NCBI RefSeq assembly: GCF_001401155.1
Contig: NZ_LJRO01000458.1
Coordinates: 1 to 64,000, forward strand
Direction of reading: 5' to 3'
DNA length: 64,000 nt
Source: Pseudomonas tremae
GTDB taxonomy: Bacteria; Pseudomonadota; Gammaproteobacteria; Pseudomonadales; Pseudomonadaceae
Shown here: in pieces, positions 58,019-64,000 of the stretch
Layout of the letters: the number at the start of each line of letters is the position of its first letter
How positions within the stretch are numbered: the first letter of the stretch is position 1
Program-made: the position numbers and the translations under genes
The notes under the pieces: model-generated
The model's input: the letters and a program-made list of their open reading frames with translations, nothing else
What the model was told of the DNA's origin: nothing
The model's database searches: none

Positions 58019-58654
58019 ATGACTCAGATTCCGCTCACCACCAGACGCCCAGGACGCCCGCCCAACGTCAACCGGGACAACCTCGAAACCCGCGAGTTGC
58101 TGCTGCGGCGCGGCCTTGAAGTGCTCACCGAGCAAAGCTTTTCAGCAACCGGGCTGGACTACATTCTGAAGGAAGTGGGGGTCCCGAAGGGGTCGTTCTA
58201 TCACTACTTCCCCAGCAAGGAAGCGTTTGGCCGCGCGGTGCTGGATGAATACGCCCGATACTTTGCGCAACGCCTGGACCGCTGGCTGCTGGATGAATCA
58301 TTTTCGCCACTGGAGCGGCTGGTAGGTTTCGTGCAAAGCGCCAAAAGCGGCATGGCGCGGCATGATTATCGACGCGGCTGCATGGTCGGCAATCTCGGGC
58401 AGGAAGTCGGCCTGCTGCCGGAGGGGTTTCGCGACACGCTGGAACAGATTCTGCTCGATTGGCAAGCGAAACTGGCAGTCTGCCTGAGAGACGCGCAGGT
58501 CAGCGGTGAATTGTCCGCAGACGCAGACTGCAACGAACTGGCAGCGTTTTTCTGGATCGGCTGGGAGGGCGCTGTGCTTCGTGCCCGGCTGGTCAAAAGT
58601 GATATTCCATTGAACACCTTTATTGCCGGTTACCTTCGCGGGTTGCCGCAATAA
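58019..58654 (+). CDS. TetR-family regulator, AcuR-like
   Basis: 211 residues. N-terminal HTH (LDYILKEVGVPKGSFYHYFP) with a ligand domain of the AcuR/DUF1956-like kind (DYRRGCMVGNLGQEVGLLPE). It should repress itself and the downstream reductase through the shared operator; ligand unknown, acrylate or a reactive carbonyl possible. Confidence 0.88.
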   Translation: MTQIPLTTRRPGRPPNVNRDNLETRELLLRRGLEVLTEQSFSATGLDYILKEVGVPKGSFYHYFPSKEAFGRAVLDEYARYFAQRLDRWLLDESFSPLERLVGFVQSAKSGMARHDYRRGCMVGNLGQEVGLLPEGFRDTLEQILLDWQAKLAVCLRDAQVSGELSADADCNELAAFFWIGWEGAVLRARLVKSDIPLNTFIAGYLRGLPQ

Positions 58655-58672
58655 TTTCTCGAGTCTATTTAA

Positions 58673-58686
58673 AGACGATCGGTCTA
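58673..58686. promoter_or_regulatory. Operator before acuI-like gene
   Basis: AGACGATCGGTCTA, identical to the copy at 57995, 15 bases before the start of the oxidoreductase gene. Confidence 0.85.
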
Positions 58687-58701
58687 AAATTGGAGGCGTA
58701 C

Positions 58702-59685
58702 ATGTTCAAGGGCATTTTGATCGACAAGGACGAGGCAGGGTATCGCGTCAATCTGACGGATATAGATGAAGCAAAACTGCCGGCCGGTGACGTGACCGTA
58801 CGCGTGTCGCACAGCACGCTCAACTATAAGGATGCATTGGCAATCACTGGCCAGAGCCCAATTGTGCGCAGCTTTCCGATGGTGCCGGGCATTGATCTGG
58901 CGGGTGTCGTCGAAGCCAGCGATGCGAGCGAATTCAAAGTGGGCGACAGGGTGCTGCTCAATGGCTGGGGGGTAGGCGAGGGGCATTGGGGCGGTCTGGC
59001 GCAAAAAGCGCGTTTGAAAAGCGAATGGCTGATCGCTTTGCCGCAGGCCTTCACCCCGGCGCAGGCAATGGCCGTCGGAACCGCCGGCTATACGGCCATG
59101 CTCAGTGTGATTGCACTGGAGAAACACGGCTTGACGCCTGACCACGGCGATGTGCTGGTGACCGGCGCCAATGGCGGTGTGGGAAGCTTTGCCATCGCTA
59201 TTCTCGCCAGGCTGGGTTACCGAGTCATTGCGTCTACCGGGCGGATGGCGGAGCGCGAGTATCTGCAAACGCTCGGCGCAGCGGCGGTCATTGACCGTGA
59301 AACGCTTTCACAGCCGGGCCGCCCGCTCGGCAAGGAGCAATGGGCGGCAGCAATTGACTCCGTGGGCAGCCACACGCTGGCAAATGTATGTGCCGGGATT
59401 CGTTATCGCGGTGTGGTCGCGGCCTGTGGCCTGGCGCAAGGCATGGAGTTCCCTGGCTCTGTGGCACCGTTCATCCTGCGTGGCGTCACGCTCGCAGGGA
59501 TCGACAGCGTGACGCGCCCCCGCGCTGACCGGCTGGAAGCATGGTCGAGGCTGGCGACCGACCTGGACTTGTCCCTGCTACCGCTTATCAGCCGTGAAGT
59601 CGGTTTGAGCGAGGTGATCGATATCGCACCGCAATTGATTGCAGGTCAGGTTCGCGGGCGAGTGGTCGTGGACACCGGGCGCTGA
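58702..59685 (+). CDS. acuI: AcuI/YhdH-type acrylyl-CoA or quinone reductase
   Basis: 327 residues from the ATG at 58702 with GGAGG upstream. NYKDALAITGQSPIVRSFPM and PGIDLAGVVEAS, then the NADPH-binding VLVTGANGGVGSFAIAIL are the AcuI/YhdH landmarks of the zinc-free medium-chain reductases. Acrylyl-CoA reduction is the known job of this family. The neighbouring TetR gene supports detoxification under substrate control. Confidence 0.85.
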   Translation: MFKGILIDKDEAGYRVNLTDIDEAKLPAGDVTVRVSHSTLNYKDALAITGQSPIVRSFPMVPGIDLAGVVEASDASEFKVGDRVLLNGWGVGEGHWGGLAQKARLKSEWLIALPQAFTPAQAMAVGTAGYTAMLSVIALEKHGLTPDHGDVLVTGANGGVGSFAIAILARLGYRVIASTGRMAEREYLQTLGAAAVIDRETLSQPGRPLGKEQWAAAIDSVGSHTLANVCAGIRYRGVVAACGLAQGMEFPGSVAPFILRGVTLAGIDSVTRPRADRLEAWSRLATDLDLSLLPLISREVGLSEVIDIAPQLIAGQVRGRVVVDTGR

Positions 59686-60167
59686 AGGGCATCAAGAAAG
59701 ATTGCCGGGCGCTGCTCAAGCGTTTTCACGTCCAGTTCAGCCAGTGCCCGATGCGCCTGAGCAGCACCGATTCCGGTTTCACACAATTGCAGCGGCGTGC
59801 GGTCGCCATGAGCCTTGTCTGGAGTGATCATCCATCGACCGGCACGCTCGGGAGTTTTGAATATGTGCAGGGCATGGCTGGCAAGCATTGCAACCCTGTC
59901 CAGACGCTCTGAGGCCACAGGGTCCAGTGACCGCTGCTGACGCTGGCGGCGCTCCAGGGTGGAAACAGAGGCATTGAACAATGCTTCCAGCTGCTGTGGC
60001 CCCAAATGGAAGGCGTGGCGCATCGCGTCTATCCAGCATGGGCCGAATCCGGCCTGAATACTTGCCAGCCGTTCGGCTTCGCTGCGCTGGCTTAGCTGGT
60101 GGGCCAGCAACCAGAAACGGGTGGCCGCCTCGCGACGGTGTGGTGATCGGGCAGCAAGGTACACCAT
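59646..60167 (-). CDS. Orphan Xre/MbcA/ParS-type antitoxin
   Basis: 173 residues from the ATG at 60167. LGPQQLEALFNASVSTLERR is the Xre-like HTH; RLDRVAMLASHALHIFKTPE, AGRWMITPDKAHGDRTPLQL and TGIGAAQAHRAL are the DUF2384 (MbcA/ParS/Xre) domain of RES-type toxin-antitoxin systems. No RES toxin gene follows; instead its 3' end overlaps the acuI-like gene. It is thus an orphan or a domesticated regulator. Confidence 0.8.
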   Translation of the reverse strand: MVYLAARSPHRREAATRFWLLAHQLSQRSEAERLASIQAGFGPCWIDAMRHAFHLGPQQLEALFNASVSTLERRQRQQRSLDPVASERLDRVAMLASHALHIFKTPERAGRWMITPDKAHGDRTPLQLCETGIGAAQAHRALAELDVKTLEQRPAIFLDALQRPVSTTTRPRT

Positions 60168-60289
60168 CAGATTGCCTCGGCGATGACTTAGAAACACGCG
60201 CAAAGGCTAACCCGGACCAGCGTTGATTCAAGCCCCGGGATGTTACCGGGGATTGCCCGGTCGAGCATGTTAAAGTCGGGCGCTTGAAC

Positions 60290-61336
60290 ATGGCCGAATT
60301 GAACCTGAATCAGAAGTGCATGAGCCGTTCGCTCGCACTTGCATTTGCACCAGAGAAGGCGTTGCTCCACATGCCGCAAGACCCTCATACCGACCAGGCC
60401 GCACGCAACGTCAGCCCGCCCGCGCTACCGGATGTCAATAAACCGCTGCGCCTCTACCTGGATCGTCTTGCGCCTTCCAGCCGCCTGACCATGACTTATG
60501 TGCTGCAGGATGCAGCCGACCGGCTGGGCATGGCCGATGTGGATATTCACGACATTCCCTGGCACACATTGCAGCCAGGTCATGTCACCGCTTTGGTCGC
60601 CACGTTGCGCGAGGATGATTACGCACCCAACACTACTTCGCTGTATGTGAATGCCATTCGCGGGGTGATGAATGAAGCCTGGCGGCATGACCTGATCAGC
60701 CATGACCAACTGTTGAAAATCCGCTCGATAAAACCGGTCAGCGGCACTCGCCTGGTCAAGGGGCGCAACATCCGGCGTACGCTGATTCGTGAGCTGATGG
60801 AGGCTTGCGCTGCCGACCCGAGGCCTCAAGGGCGCCGCGATGCTGCAATCATCGCGATTTTGTACGGTTCCGGCATGCGCAAGTCAGAGTCGGTCAATCT
60901 GGATCTTTCTCAGGTTGATTTCGCCGAGCGCAGCCTTAGGGTCATGGGCAAAGGCAACAAACAGTTGATCAAGTACGCCCCGCAATGGGCCTTCAAGGCG
61001 CTGGGTGACTGGCTGGAACTGCGCCGCTCATGCCTTCAGCCGGGGCAGAGCGACGACGTGTTTCTGTTCAACCGGATACGCCGCGGCAGCCATATCACCC
61101 GCGACCGCATCACCAAGCATGCCATTTATTTCATTGCCAAGCAGCGTGGGCGCCAAGTGGGAGTGAACATCATGCCCCACGATTTCCGTCGCTCGTTCAT
61201 CACTCGGGTAATCGAAGAGTACGACTTGTCGATTGCGCAGAAACTGGCGCACCACACGCACATATCGACTACCGCCAGCTACGACATGCGTAACGAAAAC
61301 GAACGTCGCAATGTGGTGGATGGCTTTGATCTCTAG
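60290..61336 (+). CDS. Tyrosine recombinase, XerC-like
   Basis: About 348 residues; the exact start is uncertain (TTG at 60284, ATG at 60290 or ATG at 60320). Catalytic residues: Arg in YGSGMRKSE, HxxR in PHDFRRSF, His in LAHHTHIS and Tyr in TASYD. No element or att repeats surround it, so it looks like a stable chromosomal recombinase. A terminator follows. Confidence 0.85.
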   Translation: MAELNLNQKCMSRSLALAFAPEKALLHMPQDPHTDQAARNVSPPALPDVNKPLRLYLDRLAPSSRLTMTYVLQDAADRLGMADVDIHDIPWHTLQPGHVTALVATLREDDYAPNTTSLYVNAIRGVMNEAWRHDLISHDQLLKIRSIKPVSGTRLVKGRNIRRTLIRELMEACAADPRPQGRRDAAIIAILYGSGMRKSESVNLDLSQVDFAERSLRVMGKGNKQLIKYAPQWAFKALGDWLELRRSCLQPGQSDDVFLFNRIRRGSHITRDRITKHAIYFIAKQRGRQVGVNIMPHDFRRSFITRVIEEYDLSIAQKLAHHTHISTTASYDMRNENERRNVVDGFDL

Positions 61337-61348
61337 CGGGGGCAAGGC

Positions 61349-61384
61349 AAAAAAAAGCCACCTCACGCAATGTGAGGTGGCTTA
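61349..61384. terminator. Bidirectional intrinsic terminator
   Basis: AAGCCACCTCAC, loop GCAAT, GTGAGGTGGCTT with an A-run on the left and a short T tail on the right. Confidence 0.85.
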
Positions 61385-61680
61385 AAGATCTAACCAAAGG
61401 AGCGATGAAGCAGAGCAGTAATTTACTGACCTTGTGACGCGGATTCGCAAGGTCGGCAGACGTGTTCGTTCATCGCCGCCAACGGTAACACCACCGCCCT
61501 CGATTCAATTATCAGCGTTATCGATACCAGTCATTGTCAGAAAAGATAGGACAGCCAATGTCTTGCAGGAGCAGCGATCAAAAAAATCGATAACTCGCCT
61601 CTGAGCTATCCGGCAATCGGATAGCCAACGATTGGCAACAATTTCATGCTTTGCCGCACTTGAAACGTACGGGACTGAGC
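61385..61680. other. Gene-free upstream region
   Basis: No gene seen. An incomplete hairpin near 61605-61625 (CTATCCGG and CCGATAG-like arms) is the only structure. It should contain the promoter of the cupin operon. Confidence 0.4.
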
Positions 61681-62073
61681 ATGGAAAAGTTCGATATACA
61701 CCGTAAAACCGCCTTCGATTCCCTGGTACATGAGTACGGGCTCGACGGCAGTCGACTGTTGCCCTGGGAGGGCTACCCGATGCCCTTCGCGGGCGGCTGG
61801 TGCGTGGTCCGCCCAGGCACTTGCAGTGAAGCGCACACGCAGATCGATCAGGAAATATTCATTGCCATCAAGGGCAGCGCCCAGCTTGTGGTGGGCGAAA
61901 AGCAGATGCCCTTCAATGTCGGTGACATCGCCGCGATTCCGAAACACACCAACCACTATGTCATCAATGATTCCGCCGAAGACTTCCACTTTTATGTGGT
62001 CTGGTGGGACATGAATCACGTGAATGCCTTCGTCGCGCAGCACACAGAGACCACGGGGTGCATCGATGGCTAA
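61681..62073 (+). CDS. Cupin protein, first gene of MetRS-like operon
   Basis: 130 residues from the ATG at 61681. SEAHTQIDQEIFIAIKGSAQ is cupin motif 1 (His, Gln/Glu, Glu) and GDIAAIPKHTNHYVIN motif 2, so a metal-binding single cupin. The start of the next gene overlaps its stop, so they are coupled. It could be an isomerase, a dioxygenase or a sensor for the pathway product. Confidence 0.8.
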   Translation: MEKFDIHRKTAFDSLVHEYGLDGSRLLPWEGYPMPFAGGWCVVRPGTCSEAHTQIDQEIFIAIKGSAQLVVGEKQMPFNVGDIAAIPKHTNHYVINDSAEDFHFYVVWWDMNHVNAFVAQHTETTGCIDG

Positions 62074-63565
62074 GTACATCGTCACCATTACACCGCCAAC
62101 CCCCAATGGCGACTTGCACATTGGTCATATAGCCGGCCCGTTTCTGGCCGCAGACGTATTCACCCGGGTTCAGCGCCAGCGCGGTCACGACTGCGTGCTG
62201 GTGTCCTATTCCGATGACTACCAGTCCTACATGCTGCGCAAGGGGATGGAACTCGGCGTCGATCCGGTAGCGCTTGCCAACAGCAACTCCGATCGTATCG
62301 AAGCGTCGTTGGCGGCAATCGGCATCGAGCCCGATAACTGGATGCGTCCCTACGACAATCCCTGGTTTGCCGGAGCGGTAGGTGAAGTGTTCAGCGCTTT
62401 GCAGGCGGCGGGCTTGATCGATTTTCGTGATTCCAGCGAGCCCTATTGCCCGGCGTGCGACGTCTGGGGCTACGAGGCGTTCGCTCGAGGTCACTGCAAT
62501 TACTGCGGTGCCGAATCCGATGCCAGCCAGTGCGAAAACTGTGCTCAGGCGCCGGATGCCGGGCTGATGACCGGGTTGCACTGCAAGCTGTGCAAGCAGC
62601 CTTCGCAATGGCAGATCGCGCACCGTGCGTTTCTGAAACTGGCTGATTTCAAACCGCAACTGCGCGACCGCCTGCTAGGGCAGCAATGGCGTGTGCCGCT
62701 GGACAACTGGCTGCGAGACACGCTGGAGCACTTGCATGACTGGGGCGTGACCCGGCCCGGAGATGGCGGGCTCGACCTGCAAGTCGACGGTTCATGTCGG
62801 GTCCACACGTGGTTTATGGGGCTGGCCGGTTACATGGCTGCGTTTCGTGAATACGCCCATAACGTCGGCCGCCCGGAGCTGTTTCGCCAGTACTGGCAGT
62901 CGGGGCAGGGCACGCTGGTGCATTTTCTCGGTTTTGACTGCGTGTTCAGCCACGCCATCGTCTACCCGGCGCAGTTGTCGGCGTTACCGGACATCAAGGT
63001 CCGCCAGCGCTTTGTGCCCAATCAGTTTCTCAAGCTGGATGGTGTGAACCTGTCGACCAGCCGCAACCATGCCATCTGGGTCAGCGACCTGACGCGCCAG
63101 GCCTGCGCTGACAGCGCACGTCTGTACTTGGCCAGCATTGCACCAGAGGACAACGAGGGCGATTTCCGTCTGGCGGATTTCCTGGCATGGCGGGACGCGC
63201 TGTTCAACCAGTTTTTTCCGGCCTTGCTGGAAACCGGGAAACAACCTGGGGACAGCGGCTGGAATGGCCTGCGTGGTGCCGATGCCGGGCTGCTGGAGGC
63301 TTTTCGCCTGCAATGGTTGAAGGCCGCCGAGCCTGCGCAGTTCTCCATGAAAGGTCTTGCTCAGGTACTGCTGGATGTCATCGCCATTACCCGCCTGCGC
63401 CTGGCCGAAGGTCGCCCGGTCGGTCATCTGGCTGCGTTCATCGCGGTGACCGGCAAGGCGCTGATCCCGCAAATATCAGCGCAACTGATCACGGCTTACC
63501 GGCTGCCCGAAGCCCGCCTTACTGCCACGCTCATGAACGGTTCGGCCGCTGAATATTCCATCTGA
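62066..63565 (+). CDS. MetRS-like protein with degenerate KMSKS
   Basis: 499 residues, class I aminoacyl-tRNA synthetase fold of the MetRS kind. ATP-site PPTPNGDLHIGH (HIGH at 18-21), four Cys pairs (128/131, 144/147, 156/159, 173/176) for zinc knuckles, GYM at 255-257 and LGFDCVFSH near 288-296 that line the methionine pocket. The KMSKS loop reads NLSTS (328-332), so both Lys are gone. A normal MetRS would lie elsewhere. Together with a cupin before and an FAD oxidoreductase after, this points to an amino-acid-activating or amide-forming enzyme of a small-molecule pathway rather than translation. Confidence 0.8.
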   Translation: MAKYIVTITPPTPNGDLHIGHIAGPFLAADVFTRVQRQRGHDCVLVSYSDDYQSYMLRKGMELGVDPVALANSNSDRIEASLAAIGIEPDNWMRPYDNPWFAGAVGEVFSALQAAGLIDFRDSSEPYCPACDVWGYEAFARGHCNYCGAESDASQCENCAQAPDAGLMTGLHCKLCKQPSQWQIAHRAFLKLADFKPQLRDRLLGQQWRVPLDNWLRDTLEHLHDWGVTRPGDGGLDLQVDGSCRVHTWFMGLAGYMAAFREYAHNVGRPELFRQYWQSGQGTLVHFLGFDCVFSHAIVYPAQLSALPDIKVRQRFVPNQFLKLDGVNLSTSRNHAIWVSDLTRQACADSARLYLASIAPEDNEGDFRLADFLAWRDALFNQFFPALLETGKQPGDSGWNGLRGADAGLLEAFRLQWLKAAEPAQFSMKGLAQVLLDVIAITRLRLAEGRPVGHLAAFIAVTGKALIPQISAQLITAYRLPEARLTATLMNGSAAEYSI

Positions 63566-63581
63566 ACGGACGCACCTTCAC

Positions 63582-64000
63582 ATGTTCATCGACTATGAAA
63601 TAGCGGTCATTGGCGCCGGGATCACGGGGGCGAGCATTGCCGCCAAGCTGTGCAGCTCCGGGGTATCAGTTGCCTTGATCGACAGGGCCACGGCCGGCAG
63701 CACAGGCGCAAGCGGTTATTCCGGCGGCCTGGTGCGCCTGTATGACGGCGACCCGACGCTGATGGCGCTGGCAGCGTACTCGATTACCCAGATGGACGAT
63801 GCCCTCTTTGCCGCCACCTATGCCCGTGCGTTACGACGCACCGGCGTTATCTATCGAGGGGCGAGCGACCAGGAAGACAAGCTGCGCCGAGCCATCGAGC
63901 GATATGGCAGCGAGCGCTACCCAATGCGGATGGTGCCGAATCATCAACTCGATGGCCGTCGCTACCCGCATTGTCTGGCGCAAGATCGTGCCAACCTGTT
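63582..64000 (+). CDS. FAD-dependent oxidoreductase (partial)
   Basis: The first 139 codons; the gene runs off the right edge. MFIDYEIAVIGAGITGASIA is a Rossmann GxGxxG dinucleotide site, followed by ALIDRATAGSTGASGYSGG, typical of DAO-type amine or amino-acid oxidases. It starts 16 bases after the MetRS-like gene, so it is the third gene of the operon. Confidence 0.85.
   Translation, partial: MFIDYEIAVIGAGITGASIAAKLCSSGVSVALIDRATAGSTGASGYSGGLVRLYDGDPTLMALAAYSITQMDDALFAATYARALRRTGVIYRGASDQEDKLRRAIERYGSERYPMRMVPNHQLDGRRYPHCLAQDRANL

Noticed and set aside
1..64000. CRISPR arrays and rRNA genes
   Set aside because: No regularly spaced repeats of CRISPR type and no rRNA sequence seen; the only regularly spaced repeats are the origin iterons at 11479-11592.

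Overview
The window is chromosomal DNA of a plant-pathogenic Pseudomonas of the P. syringae group. The evidence is a cluster of classic type III effector genes (homologues of avrPto, avrRpt2, avrB and hopBF1) behind near-perfect HrpL promoters (hrp boxes), next to ordinary Pseudomonas core genes (modABC, topoisomerase IB, a folate-independent methionine synthase pair, an acuR/acuI-like pair).

Layout. 1 to about 44.4 kb is a lambda-like siphovirus prophage whose left end lies outside the window. A leftward early operon (9.1 kb down to the left edge) carries small genes, a DUF2786 protein, an orphan DNA methyltransferase, a DUF2303 protein and HTH proteins. A CI-type repressor with a secreted-protein gene behind it faces Cro; matching PL and PR promoters each have a 16-bp operator in the spacer. 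Rightward follow O (with iterons inside), P, DUF1364, VRR-NUC, a P4-type integrase, a Q-type antiterminator, three phage tRNAs, holin and a first Rz/Rz1 pair, an Acb2-like anti-CBASS sponge, HNH, P27 terminase, HK97-type head genes, a lambda-type tail (including a GGGAAAG frameshift in G/T, tape measure, M, L, K, I and J), side-fibre genes, a GH19 endolysin and a second spanin pair. At the right end are a LexA-box-controlled adenine methylase and an SGNH hydrolase.

44.6 to 47.9 kb holds leftward avrRpt2-avrPto behind one hrp box, a LexA-box-controlled coiled-coil gene, and rightward avrB behind its own hrp box. At 48,150-48,197 lies a 3' fragment of a tRNA-Cys gene followed by a terminator, as expected for the far attachment site of an element inserted in that tRNA. 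If so, avrPto, avrRpt2 and avrB sit inside the inserted element, at the end where lysogenic-conversion genes usually lie. To the right are an LPMO-like gene without signal peptide, hopBF1 with its hrp box, and mesX-mesD.

From 52.7 kb the DNA is core-like: tRNA-Leu(UAA), topoisomerase IB, modABC with a ModE-type palindrome, a nitronate monooxygenase, a TetR regulator and quinone oxidoreductase sharing an operator, an orphan Xre/MbcA-type antitoxin, a tyrosine recombinase, and a three-gene operon (cupin, MetRS-like protein with a ruined KMSKS loop, FAD oxidoreductase) that runs off the right edge and looks biosynthetic.

All identifications come from reading the sequence and remembered family features; no database search was run.
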